Positions 39,787 through 51,724 of a stretch of 64,000 nt of DNA are shown here, piece by piece (position 1 is the stretch's first letter; every line of letters begins with the position of its first letter). The notes below the pieces were generated by a model. The model made no database searches. It was given only the letters and a program-made list of their open reading frames with translations, and was not told where the DNA came from. Source of the DNA: Limnohabitans sp. Rim8 (GTDB lineage Bacteria > Pseudomonadota > Gammaproteobacteria > Burkholderiales > Burkholderiaceae_C); the NCBI RefSeq assembly GCF_945901735.1, contig NZ_CAMDLM010000001.1, positions 124,001 to 188,000 of the forward strand. Direction: 5' to 3'. The position numbers and the translations under genes are program-made.

Positions 39787-40641
39787 TCAGCGCGAAGCCT
39801 CAACGGGTGCGGTGGCCAACCACAGCGCATCAATGTCACGCAACTTTTGGCCGTCAAACCTGTCGTGTTCTTCCCAGTAGCGCCCAGACGCGACCCAGTA
39901 GCCTAAATCGGCCTCGGCGCGCAAGGCGGTTTGAACAGCCGACGGCGGCTGCGCCTCAAAGCTCGGGTGCTCGGTCATGACTTCAAGGGCCGTAAAAGCC
40001 AAGCGTGGAAAGCAAAGCCGAGAGTTTTCAAGCTCCGACAGATTGACCACGGCACAGCCGTTTTGATGAGCCAAAGCCTGAAAGCGCAGAGATTTGGCTT
40101 CCAGGCTTTGCAAGGTCACATCGCAGCGCAGGGGGTCGGCTGTGCCTGCGCCATAAAAATGGGTCGCCTGACCGGGCTTGGCGTCGTACACCATGTCGCA
40201 GCCGATGTAGGCGATGACATCGGGTTTGAGTGCGCCAAGAACCCAATAACCAGCGGTGAAAGACATGGTGCCGCCCGCATACACAAAGCCGCCAAATTCA
40301 TTTTGAACCGGTACAAACTCTTCGGCCGTGACAATGCGTTTGCCGTTCAGATCTTCTGCACGGGGGTGCCTGTCGATGGGAAAGTCTTCAGGGTAAATCA
40401 AGCAATTCCAGGACGGGCAGGCTTTCCAAGCGTTGTTGATCACCACGGTGTGGGAAAAACAAGACGTATCCCAATCTGCGGTTTTCACCGCATCGGGTGC
40501 GCTCCCAACGATCAGTACTTTGTTCAATGCCGTGCTCACGAAGGATATGGAATGCCACTGACCCAAGATGCTGAACGCCGAAGATGTCACCTTGATGAAC
40601 TTAAAAAAAGGGCCGCTTTGCGGGCTAAAAAAATGTTTCAT
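39787..40641 (-). CDS. Hypothetical protein, possible glycosyltransferase/DUF115-like fold
   Basis: KVLIVGSAPDAVK...YAGGTMSFTAGYWVLGALKPDVIAYIGCDMVYD; family assignment tentative. Confidence 0.6.
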   Translation of the reverse strand: MKHFFSPQSGPFFKFIKVTSSAFSILGQWHSISFVSTALNKVLIVGSAPDAVKTADWDTSCFSHTVVINNAWKACPSWNCLIYPEDFPIDRHPRAEDLNGKRIVTAEEFVPVQNEFGGFVYAGGTMSFTAGYWVLGALKPDVIAYIGCDMVYDAKPGQATHFYGAGTADPLRCDVTLQSLEAKSLRFQALAHQNGCAVVNLSELENSRLCFPRLAFTALEVMTEHPSFEAQPPSAVQTALRAEADLGYWVASGRYWEEHDRFDGQKLRDIDALWLATAPVEASR

Positions 40642-40777
40642 GGATGCCTGTGGCCGGTGCCCTGTCACTTTCTGCCAATCCCTTTGAGTCTTGCAGCGAT
40701 TGCAGCCGACCCGCCAGCGCGTTGCAATCACCCCATGGCGACGGCCGCAACCAGGCCGCGCCGATGGAGACACAAGC

Positions 40778-41768
40778 ATGTACCTCATCGCTGGTTTGCA
40801 CCGCTCATTGCAAAGGCACCCCGACAAGATCGCCACCGTCACAGGCCGCCGCCGCCAGACTTACCGGCAGCTGGTGGACCGGGTGGCCCGCACCGCGTCA
40901 GCACTGCGTGCGCTGGGTCTGCAGCCGGGCGAGCGCTTGTCTGTGCTGTCCCTCAACAGCGACCGCATGATCGAGTTGCTGCTGGCCGGAGCTTGGGCCG
41001 GGCTGGTCATCAACCCGATCAACACGCGTTGGACGCCGGCCGAAGTGGCCTACGCGCTGAACGACTGCGGCGCCGATCACGTTGCCACTTCTCAGGCGGG
41101 CCCTGCAGGCCTTCCCTGATGTGGAATTCATCCATTTCTACGGCATGACCGAAACCTCGGCCGCCGTCTCAAACTTGCCGATTTCCCGCGACCCGGCCTT
41201 TCTGGACAGCCAGCGCATCCGCTCGGCGGGGCAGGCCGGGGTGTCGGCCGAGATCCGTATCGCAGACGCCGAGGGCAAAGAGCTGCCCGCGGGCATGCAT
41301 GGCGAGATCTTGGTGCGCGGCCCGGCGGTGATGCAAGGCTACTGGGGCCGCGAAGAAGACACCCGCCAGGCTTTGGCCGGCGGCTGGCTGCACACCGGCG
41401 ACGGCGGCACCATGGACCCACACGGCTACCTGTATGTGATCGACCGCATCAAAGACCTGGTCATCACCGGCGGCGAAAACGTCTACCCGGCCGAAGTCGA
41501 AAGCACCCTCACCAGCCACCCGGCGGTGTCGATGTACGCCGTGATCGGTTTGCCCCACGAGAAATGGGGCGAGGCCGTGCACGCCATCGTCGTGCTCAAG
41601 CCCGGCGCGCAGGCCAGCGCCGAAGAACTCTCGACGCACTGCCACTTGCTGATCAGCGGCTTCAAGTGCCCAAAGAGCTACGAATTTCGCGACAAGCTGC
41701 CGCTCACGGCCGCTGGAAAAGTGCAAAAGACCGAACTGCGCAAGAGCGCAGCAGGGGCACGCGCATGA
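40778..41768 (+). pseudogene. Acyl-CoA synthetase with internal deletion and frame change
   Basis: N-part MYLIAGLHRSLQRHPDKIATVTG...EVAYALNDCGADHV; C-part LLRRALQAFPDVEFIHFYGMTET...TAAGKVQKTELRK in another frame; SGTTGxPKG region missing. Confidence 0.85.
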
Positions 41769-42948
41769 ACAGCACAACAGCGAACCCAAAGCCAAACCGC
41801 CCGCCGCTGCAAGGCGTGCGCGTGCTCGACCTTACCCGCCTGCTGCCCGGCCCCATGTGCACGCTGCACCTGGCCGACCTGGGCGCCGACGTCATCAAGA
41901 TCGAAGACCTGGGCGCGGGCGACTACGCCTCGCCTGCGGTGCGCGAAATGCTCAACCGCAACAAGCGTGGCATGCGCCTGGACCTCAAACACCCCGAAGG
42001 CGTGCAGCTTTTGCTCAAGCTGTGCAAGAGCGCCGACGTGCTGGTCGAGGGCTTTCGCCCCGGCGTGATGGCCCGGCTGGGTTTGGGTTATGACGTGGTG
42101 CGTGCACGCAACCCGCGCCTGGTGTGCTGCAGCATCAGCGGCTACGGCCAGACCGGGCCGCTCAGTCAAAAGGCCGGGCACGATCTGAACTACTGCGGCT
42201 ATGCCGGGGTGGCCGACCAGGTGGGCACGCCGTCTGGCGAGCTGGCGCTGTCCAACCTGCCCATGGGCGACTTGCTGGGCGGCAGCATGCCCGCCGTCAT
42301 GGGCATTCTGGCCGCGCTGTTCGACGCGCAGCGCACCGGCCAGGGGCATGTTGACGTGGCCATTGCCGACGGCGTGCTGGCCCACGCGGTGATCCCGCTG
42401 GCGGGCCTGCACAGCCGGGGCCGCGTGCCCGCGCCCGGTGGCGACAAGCTGACCGGGGCGCTGCCCTGCTACGGCCTGTACCCCACACAAGACGGCCGCT
42501 ATTTGGCCGTGGGCGCGTTCGAGCACAAGTTCTGGGACAGCTTTTGTACTTTGCTGGGCCGCCCCGACTTGGCCGAACACCACATCCCCCAAACCCAAGC
42601 CTTGAACGACTGGGCGCGCCGCGAAGTGGCCCAGGCGGTGCAAGCCCACCCCTGGCCCACTGGGCGCAGCTGCTGGAAGGTGCCGACTGCTGCGTGACCC
42701 CCGTGCTCAAACTCGACGAGGCGCAACAACTGCCGCACTTCCAAGACCGGGGCATGTGGGTGCAGGTGCAGACCGCGCAGGGCGAGACCATGACACAACT
42801 GGCCATGCCGGTGCAGATGAGCGGCTACACCTTCGCGGTGCACAATCCCGCGCCCCTGCAGGGCCAACACACCCGCGAGCTGCTGGCCGCTGCGGGACTC
42901 GACGCCGCCGCCATTGATGTTTTGTGCCAATGCAAAGTCGTAGGATAG
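41765..42948 (+). pseudogene. CaiB/BaiF CoA-transferase with single-base frameshift near 42649-42652
   Basis: GVRVLDLTRLLPGPMCTLHLADLGADVIKIE...; C-terminal LAHWAQLLEGADCCVTPVLKLDEA in a different frame. May be a sequencing error in a CCCC run. Confidence 0.8.
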
Positions 42949-42985
42949 AGGCCTTGCCCCCTAGTCCTTCAGGCCCGACTGCCTC

Positions 42986-44089
42986 ATGAACCGTTCCCAG
43001 AACGCCACGCCCATTCCGCAGAGCATTCAGCACACCATCGCCGTTTACCAGGTGTTGCAGATGCTGCTCGCGGTCGAGGGCGAAGACGCCCGGGCCGCGG
43101 TGCTGCGCCGTGCGGGCATCTTGCCCGCCCTGCTGGAATCGCCTCTGGCGCGGGTCACCCAAACCCAGTTTGCCCGCCTGATGACCACGCTGGTGCGCCA
43201 CCACCGCGACGAGTTCTGGGGCCTGAGCACCACCGCGCTGCCCTTGGGCTCGTTTGCCATGGGCTGCCGCATGCTGGTGGGCCACCGCAAGCTGGGCGAC
43301 GCTCTGCGCGCCGGGCTGCGTTATTACCACGCACTGCTGGTCGACTTTGTGCCCCGCCTGCAGGTCAGCGGTGGCGTGGCCTACCTGCGCATGGGCTCGC
43401 GCCACACTCTGGCGGCCCGGCAGGTCTATGCCGTGCGCGTTTTCATGTTTTTCAGCTACGGCGTCATGTGCTGGCTGGCGGCGCGGCGCATTCCGGTGGA
43501 TGACGTCGTCTACCAAGGCAGCGACGTGGCCCGCCGCAGCGATGCGTCCAAACTGTTCCAAGCACCCATCCGCCTCATGGAGGGCAAATGGGGTTACCGC
43601 TTTGACGCCAAATGGCTCGACCTGCCCGTGGTGCAAAGCCACGAAAGCGTCGAGACCTTTTTGGTCATGCCGCGCGCCTGGTTCAACATGTCCTTCCTCA
43701 AGGTCGGCCTGGTGCCCGACGTGGGTGCGCTCTACACCTTGCCCCGCGTGGTGGGCGTGCAGCGCGCCAAAGAAATCATGCTCTCGGCACGCGACATCGA
43801 CGCGCATGAGGCCGTGCGTCTGGGCATCGCGATGGAGCTGCACGAGCCGGACCAGCTGCTGCCCCGTGCGCAGGCCTTGTCCCGCAGCTTTGTGGGCGCA
43901 TCGCCTGCGGCGGTGGCCTCGATCAAGCGCAACCTGAACAATGCCTTGGGCGGTGGCCTGCAAGACATGCTGAGCGCCGAAGCGCAGGCCCAGTCCCTGG
44001 CCGCAGGCACCGCCGAGCACCGCGAAGCCGTGGGGCGGTTTTTGAACAAGCAGGCGCCTTTTTTTGCTTGGCCTGTCCGAAAAGACTGA
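42986..44089 (+). CDS. Chimeric ORF: AraC-family N-terminal (arabinose-binding-like) domain fused in frame to enoyl-CoA hydratase C-terminal half
   Basis: Residues ~1-230 resemble AraC/OruR N-domain (AVLRRAGILPALLESPLARVTQTQFARLMTTLVRHHRDEFWGL...); from FLKVGLVPDVGALYTLPRVVG onward is crotonase C-terminal half; no AraC HTH. Confidence 0.8.
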   Translation: MNRSQNATPIPQSIQHTIAVYQVLQMLLAVEGEDARAAVLRRAGILPALLESPLARVTQTQFARLMTTLVRHHRDEFWGLSTTALPLGSFAMGCRMLVGHRKLGDALRAGLRYYHALLVDFVPRLQVSGGVAYLRMGSRHTLAARQVYAVRVFMFFSYGVMCWLAARRIPVDDVVYQGSDVARRSDASKLFQAPIRLMEGKWGYRFDAKWLDLPVVQSHESVETFLVMPRAWFNMSFLKVGLVPDVGALYTLPRVVGVQRAKEIMLSARDIDAHEAVRLGIAMELHEPDQLLPRAQALSRSFVGASPAAVASIKRNLNNALGGGLQDMLSAEAQAQSLAAGTAEHREAVGRFLNKQAPFFAWPVRKD

Positions 44090-44109
44090 AGTGAACTGCG
44101 GTTTTTGGT

Positions 44110-44175
44110 GGGAGCGGTCTGTGACCGCGATCAATGCGCCGATGTGTTTCGCCATCGCGGTCAGAGACCGCTCCT
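44110..44175. repeat. Palindromic intergenic repeat, family 2 (copy 2)
   Basis: GGGAGCGGTCTGTGACCGCGAT ... ATCGCGGTCAGAGACCGCTCC. Confidence 0.75.
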
Positions 44176-44343
44176 GCTGCAAGCTGCCCCAAACCAAGGG
44201 CAATCCCTGAGTTCGGCAATCCGAAAGACCTGGTTCAGCATTCGAAGATTGTTCAGAATCACTGAACGCCGCAAGATACAACAACCCCCAGTGGGGTGAC
44301 GCTGGCTCACCAGACGTTCGCCGCGTGACCTGAAGGAGAAAAA

Positions 44344-45264
44344 ATGAGCAAAACAGGATTGGTTCAAGACAAAGTCGTGGTGGTCACGGGCGCAGGTGGC
44401 GGCATTGGCCGCGACATCGCGCTGGCCATGGCGCGTGAAGGCGCCAAGGTGGTGGTCAACGACATCGGCGCTTCGGTCTCAGGCGAAGGCCAGGACGCCG
44501 GCCCCGCACAAAAAGTGGTGGACGAAATCAAAGCCATGGGCGGTCAGGCCGCGGCCAACACCGACAGCGTGGCCGACCCCGCCGGCGCAGCCCGCATCGT
44601 CCAAACAGCCATCGACAGCTTTGGCCGCATCGACGTGGTGGTCAACAACGCCGGCATTTTGCGCGACCGCTTCTTCCACAAGATGAGCATGGACGAATGG
44701 GACGCGGTGCTCAAGGTGCACCTGTATGGCGCTTTTTATGTCAGCCGCGCCGCCGCCCCGCACTTCAAGGAGCAAGAAAGCGGCAACTACATCCACATGA
44801 CCTCCACCTCGGGGTTGGTGGGCAACTTTGGTCAGGCCAACTACTCGGCGGCCAAGCTGGGCCTGACGGCGCTGTCCAAGTCGATTGCGCTCGACATGCA
44901 AAAGTTCAAGGTGCGCTCCAACTGCATCTCGCCTTTTGCCTGGAGCCGCATGATCGGCTCGATCCCGACCGAGACGCCCGAAGAGCAGGCCCGCGTCGAG
45001 CGCATCAAGCAGATGACGCCCGCCAAGATCGCGCCCATGGCCGTGGCCCTGGCCAGCGACGCCTCGGCCCATGTGAACGGCCAGGTCTTTGCCGTGCGCA
45101 ACAACGAGATTTTCTTGATGAGCCAGCCGCGTCCGATCCGCTCGGTGCACCGCAGCGAGGGCTGGACGCCGCAATCGGTGCTCGACCAAGCCATGCCCGC
45201 GCTCCAATCCAGCTTTTTTGACCTGGAGCGTTCGGGCGATGTGTTCAGCTGGGACCCCATTTAA
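44344..45264 (+). CDS. SDR family oxidoreductase
   Basis: VVVTGAGGGIGRDIALAMAREGAKVVVNDIG; YSAAK. Confidence 0.93.
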   Translation: MSKTGLVQDKVVVVTGAGGGIGRDIALAMAREGAKVVVNDIGASVSGEGQDAGPAQKVVDEIKAMGGQAAANTDSVADPAGAARIVQTAIDSFGRIDVVVNNAGILRDRFFHKMSMDEWDAVLKVHLYGAFYVSRAAAPHFKEQESGNYIHMTSTSGLVGNFGQANYSAAKLGLTALSKSIALDMQKFKVRSNCISPFAWSRMIGSIPTETPEEQARVERIKQMTPAKIAPMAVALASDASAHVNGQVFAVRNNEIFLMSQPRPIRSVHRSEGWTPQSVLDQAMPALQSSFFDLERSGDVFSWDPI

Positions 45265-45273
45265 GGAGCCGCG

Positions 45274-46887
45274 ATGAGCGACCACCCACAAGGCCTGCAG
45301 GCCCAACACCAGGCGGCCCTGGCCGAAGGCCGCTTCCTGATCCAGCAATGCAAGGCCTGCGACCAACACATTTATTTCCCGCGTGAAGTCTGTCCGCATT
45401 GCGGCAGCCACGACCTGGCCTGGGTGGCCCCCACAGGCTTGGGCTCGGTGTATTCCGTGACCACCGTGCGCCGCAAGCCGGATGCGGGCGGTGACTACAA
45501 CGTTTGCCTGATCGATCTGGACGAAGGCGTGCGCCTGATGGGCCGTGTCGAGATCAGCCCGGTTGATGCCGTGCAGGTGGGCCAGCGGGTGCAGGCCCGT
45601 GTGGTGGTCGAAAAAGGCCAGAGCATGGTGGTGTTTGACCCGGTCAGCACAGCGGCAAGCGCTGTCAAGCCCGTGCCCCGTGGACCGGCCGCATCGGCGG
45701 CGGTGCACACCTCCACAGGTCTCAAGGCTTTGCGCGGCAGCGCTGCCATCGCGGGCGTGGCCACTTTCGGTTGTGGCGAAGCCACGGGCTTTAGCGAAAT
45801 GGAAGTGCTGGCCCGCGCGGCGCACGCCGCCGTGGCCGATGCTGGCCTGAAGATGAGCGACATCGACGGGCTGTGCACCGCCAGTGTGCTGTCCACCATG
45901 TGGCCCATGCCCGTGACCGAGTATTTGGGCATCAACCCGCGTTACATCAACGGCACCATGCTCGGCGGCTCCAGCTTTGTGGCGCACATCTTGCCCGCCA
46001 TGATGGCTTTGCAGTCGGGCCAGTGCAATGCGGTGCTGGTCTGCTATGGCAGCACGCAGCGCACCTCGACCTTTGGCCGGGCCGAGATCGCGCAGGCGCG
46101 CCGCGTCATGGACCCGCAGCCTTACGAAACCCCCTACGCACCGATGCAGCCGCTGAGCGCTTACGCGCTGGCCACGCGCCGGCACATGCACCAATACGGC
46201 ACCACCCGCCGCCAGTTGGCCGAAGTGGCGGTGGCCGCCCGCGCCTGGGCGCAGCGCAACCCCGAAGCCTTCATGCGCGACCCCTTGTCGATCGACGATG
46301 TGCTGGCTGCCCGCATGGTGTCCGACCCCTTGTCCGTGCGCGACTGCTGCCTGGTCACGGACGGTGGCGGTGCTTTTGTGCTGGTGCGCGCCGACCGTGC
46401 GCGTGACCTGCCCCAAAAGCCGGTCTACGTGCTGGGCAACGCCACCGCCAACTGGAACCGCCAAATTTCGGCCATGCACGACCTCACGGTGACCGCCGCC
46501 AGCCAGTCCGGCCGCGAAGCCTTTGCCATGGCGGGCCTCGCGCCTGCCGACATGGGCGTGGTGCAGCTGTATGACGCTTTCACCATCAACACCTTGCTGT
46601 TTCTGGAGGACCTGGGCTTTTGCAAAAAAGGCGAAGCCGGTGCCTTTGTGGAGGGCGGCGGCATCGCACCCGGTGGCCACCTGCCGGTCAACACCAACGG
46701 CGGCGGCCTGTCGTGCACGCACCCGGGCATGTACGGCATCTTCACCGTGATCGAAGCCGTGCGCCAGTTGCGCGGCGAAGGCGGCGAGCGCCAAGTGCCC
46801 GGCGTGCAGACTGCGCTGGCCCACGGCAACGGCGGCACGCTGTCCAGCCAATCGACGGCCATCCTCGGCACTTCTGAAACTTTGTAA
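45274..46887 (+). CDS. OB-fold/zinc-ribbon (DUF35-type) domain fused to thiolase-like protein
   Basis: CKACDQHIYFPREVCPHCGS then thiolase-like SAAIAGVATFGCGEATGFSEMEV...GGGLSCTHPGMYGIFTVIEAVRQLRGEGG. Confidence 0.85.
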   Translation: MSDHPQGLQAQHQAALAEGRFLIQQCKACDQHIYFPREVCPHCGSHDLAWVAPTGLGSVYSVTTVRRKPDAGGDYNVCLIDLDEGVRLMGRVEISPVDAVQVGQRVQARVVVEKGQSMVVFDPVSTAASAVKPVPRGPAASAAVHTSTGLKALRGSAAIAGVATFGCGEATGFSEMEVLARAAHAAVADAGLKMSDIDGLCTASVLSTMWPMPVTEYLGINPRYINGTMLGGSSFVAHILPAMMALQSGQCNAVLVCYGSTQRTSTFGRAEIAQARRVMDPQPYETPYAPMQPLSAYALATRRHMHQYGTTRRQLAEVAVAARAWAQRNPEAFMRDPLSIDDVLAARMVSDPLSVRDCCLVTDGGGAFVLVRADRARDLPQKPVYVLGNATANWNRQISAMHDLTVTAASQSGREAFAMAGLAPADMGVVQLYDAFTINTLLFLEDLGFCKKGEAGAFVEGGGIAPGGHLPVNTNGGGLSCTHPGMYGIFTVIEAVRQLRGEGGERQVPGVQTALAHGNGGTLSSQSTAILGTSETL

Positions 46888-46905
46888 ATACGCCGAGCAT
46901 TCACC

Positions 46906-49063
<2,158 letters not shown>

Positions 49064-49122
49064 GCGCCGCCCCAACTGATCACCCCCAAGCCAGCAACCC
49101 TAAAAAACCCAGGAGACAAACC

Positions 49123-50106
49123 ATGAAAAAACCCCCATCTACCCAGCGCCGCTTGCTGATCGCCCTTTTCGGGGCGGTGTGCACCACATCCGCCATGCCC
49201 CTGTGGGCCCAGTCCACAGGCAACAACACCGTCAAGCTCATAGTGGGTTATGCCCCGGGCGGGCCCGTGGATTCATCGGCGCGCGTGTTTGCGCCGGTGC
49301 TCAGCCGCGAACTGGGCCAGCCCGTGATCGTCGAAAACCGGCCTGGCGCGGGTGGTGCAGTGGCGGGCAACACCGTGGTCAGGGCCGCGCCCAATAGCCT
49401 GGAAATTTTTTATGCCGCCAGCCCCACCATGACCATCAGCCCCCATGTGCTCAAAGCCATGGCCTTTGACCCGCTCAAGGACATGACCCCGCTGGCCACC
49501 ATCCTCAGTTATGCCAACGTGCTGGTCATCAACCAGAACCAGCCCTTCAAGACCTTGCCCGAGTTGGTGGCCTTTGGCAAAGCCAACCCCGGCAAGCTGG
49601 CCTACGGCTCGGCCGGCATGGGCGCATCCAACCACCTGAGCGGCGAGTTGTTTGCACGGCGTGCAGGCATCACCATGACGCATGTGCCCTACAAGGGCAA
49701 CGCCCCGGCCATGACCGACGTGATGGGTGGGCAGATCCAGATGATGTTTGACATCGTGGGCGGTGCCAAGGCCCACATCGACGGCGGCAAGGTGCGCCCC
49801 CTGGCCGTGACCTCCAAAGAGCGCAACCCGGCGCTGCCGCAGCTGCCCAGCATGAGCGAGTTGGGCGTCCGTGATTACGACGTTGGCGGTTGGTACGGCC
49901 TGTATGGCCCGCTGGGCATGAGCGCCGAACTCAGCCAGAAGATCACGGCCGCCACCGCGCGCGCCCTGCAAGACCCCGAGCTGAACAAGCGCTGGGTGGA
50001 CCAGGGCTACGTAATTTGGAATGCCAAACCTGCTGAACTGGCCGAGCGCATGCGCCGCGAACATGCGCTGTGGGCCGAAGTGACCAAGGGCATGACGTTT
50101 GAATAA
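49123..50106 (+). CDS. Tripartite tricarboxylate transporter (Bug) substrate-binding protein
   Basis: VKLIVGYAPGGPVDSSARVFAPVLSRELGQPVIVENRPGAGGAVAG. Confidence 0.94.
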   Translation: MKKPPSTQRRLLIALFGAVCTTSAMPLWAQSTGNNTVKLIVGYAPGGPVDSSARVFAPVLSRELGQPVIVENRPGAGGAVAGNTVVRAAPNSLEIFYAASPTMTISPHVLKAMAFDPLKDMTPLATILSYANVLVINQNQPFKTLPELVAFGKANPGKLAYGSAGMGASNHLSGELFARRAGITMTHVPYKGNAPAMTDVMGGQIQMMFDIVGGAKAHIDGGKVRPLAVTSKERNPALPQLPSMSELGVRDYDVGGWYGLYGPLGMSAELSQKITAATARALQDPELNKRWVDQGYVIWNAKPAELAERMRREHALWAEVTKGMTFE

Positions 50107-50109
50107 AGC

Positions 50110-51645
50110 ATGTCGTTGCAATTGACCCCCCACACCCGCATTCACCATCTGTTTGACGAACGCGTTGCGCAGGCGCCGGACCATCCTTTTTTGTTTCTGA
50201 CGCAGGGGGTGATGACGCTGGGGCAGTTGGCGCAGCAGGTGGACCTGTTGGAGGCCGAACTGCGCCAAGCGGGTGTGCGCGTGGGCGACCGTGTGCTGGT
50301 GGCTGCAGAAAACTGCCCCGAGCATGTGGCCCTGGTGCTGGCCTGCAGCCGTGTCGGAGCCTGGGCCTGCGGGGTCAATGCCCGCGTGACGGCGTCTGAG
50401 TTGGCGGGCTTTGCCGACAAGGCCGATGCCCGCGTGCTGTATTTCACGGTGGGCGTGTCCGAGGCGGCGCGCCAGCATGCGGCGCAGCACAACACGCAAG
50501 CCAGCGTGCTGCCCGGCTTGCAGCGCGCAGCCGTCAGGCCGAAGGCCACCGCGCAGACCGGCGATCTGGCGGAGCAGGTGGCCGCGATCATCTTCACCTC
50601 GGGCACCACCGGCCAGCCCAAGGGCGTGATGCTCACGCACGCGGGGTTGCTGCAGTTTGCGCGGGTTTCAGCGCAGTCGCGCCAGTTGGGGCCGTCGGAC
50701 CGGTCGTACGCGTATTTGCCCATGACGCACATCTTTGGTTTGGGCACGGTGCTCATGGCCTCGCTGCACGCGGGCTCGGGCCTGCTCATGCGCAGCCAGT
50801 TTGACCCGGCCGATGTGTTCGATGCGCTGGCCCACCAAGGCATGACGCAGCTGCAAGGCCCGCCCGCCATGTTCACCCGCTTGCTGGCCTGGCTCGACAC
50901 TCAGGCGATCGATCACCCTGCTGCGCCTGATTTGCGCTACGTCTACACCGGCGCTGCACCGCTGGACCGGAGCGTCAAGCAGGCCATTGAGGCGCGCTTT
51001 GGTAAACCTATGCACCACGGCTATGGCCTGTCGGAATACGCAGGCGCTTTGACGCTGTGCCGCTTGAACGAATGGCGCGCAGACACCAGTGCTGGTTATT
51101 TGGTCGAAGGGGCCGAGCTGCGCATCATGAGCCCGCAGGGACAAGACTTGCCAGCAGGTGAGACGGGCGAGATCTGGATGCGCGGCGTGGGCCTGATGCC
51201 GGGCTATTTCCGTGACCCCGACATCACCGCGAAAGTCATCCAACCCGGCGGCTGGTACGCCAGCGGTGACCTGGGCCGACAAGACGCCGATGGCGCTTTG
51301 CAGGTGGTGGGGCGTCTGAAAGAGATGATCATCCGCTCGGGCTTCAATGTGTACCCCGGCGAGGTCGAGGCGGTTTTGCTGGGCTGGCCCGGTGTGCAAA
51401 AAGCGGCGGTGGTCGGGCGCAAAGCGTCCGATGGCAACGAGGACATTCTGGCCTTCATCGAAGCCAAACCCGGCGTGCAGCTGGACCTCCAGGCCCTGAA
51501 GGCCCATGCCCATGAACATTTGTCGCCTTACAAGCGGCCCTCGGTCATGGCCTTGGTGCCCGACATGCCCATGACACTCAGCGGCAAAGTGCTCAAGCGC
51601 GAACTGCTTGAACAATGGGCCGTAGCCCAGGCACGCCAGGCATGA
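50110..51645 (+). CDS. AMP-dependent acyl-CoA synthetase/ligase
   Basis: IIFTSGTTGQPKGVMLTHAG; GRLKEMIIRSGFNVYPGEVE; SGKVLKREL. Confidence 0.94.
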   Translation: MSLQLTPHTRIHHLFDERVAQAPDHPFLFLTQGVMTLGQLAQQVDLLEAELRQAGVRVGDRVLVAAENCPEHVALVLACSRVGAWACGVNARVTASELAGFADKADARVLYFTVGVSEAARQHAAQHNTQASVLPGLQRAAVRPKATAQTGDLAEQVAAIIFTSGTTGQPKGVMLTHAGLLQFARVSAQSRQLGPSDRSYAYLPMTHIFGLGTVLMASLHAGSGLLMRSQFDPADVFDALAHQGMTQLQGPPAMFTRLLAWLDTQAIDHPAAPDLRYVYTGAAPLDRSVKQAIEARFGKPMHHGYGLSEYAGALTLCRLNEWRADTSAGYLVEGAELRIMSPQGQDLPAGETGEIWMRGVGLMPGYFRDPDITAKVIQPGGWYASGDLGRQDADGALQVVGRLKEMIIRSGFNVYPGEVEAVLLGWPGVQKAAVVGRKASDGNEDILAFIEAKPGVQLDLQALKAHAHEHLSPYKRPSVMALVPDMPMTLSGKVLKRELLEQWAVAQARQA

Positions 51646-51724
51646 CCCCGCTTCTTGACTTGTAAAGGCGGACTTTCACAAAGACAGACGGCCCTTCGGC
51701 CCCAACTGCGCGAAGATCGACCCT

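Noticed and set aside
49273-50640. 455-aa minus-strand ORF
   Set aside because: Antisense to the Bug protein and CoA ligase.
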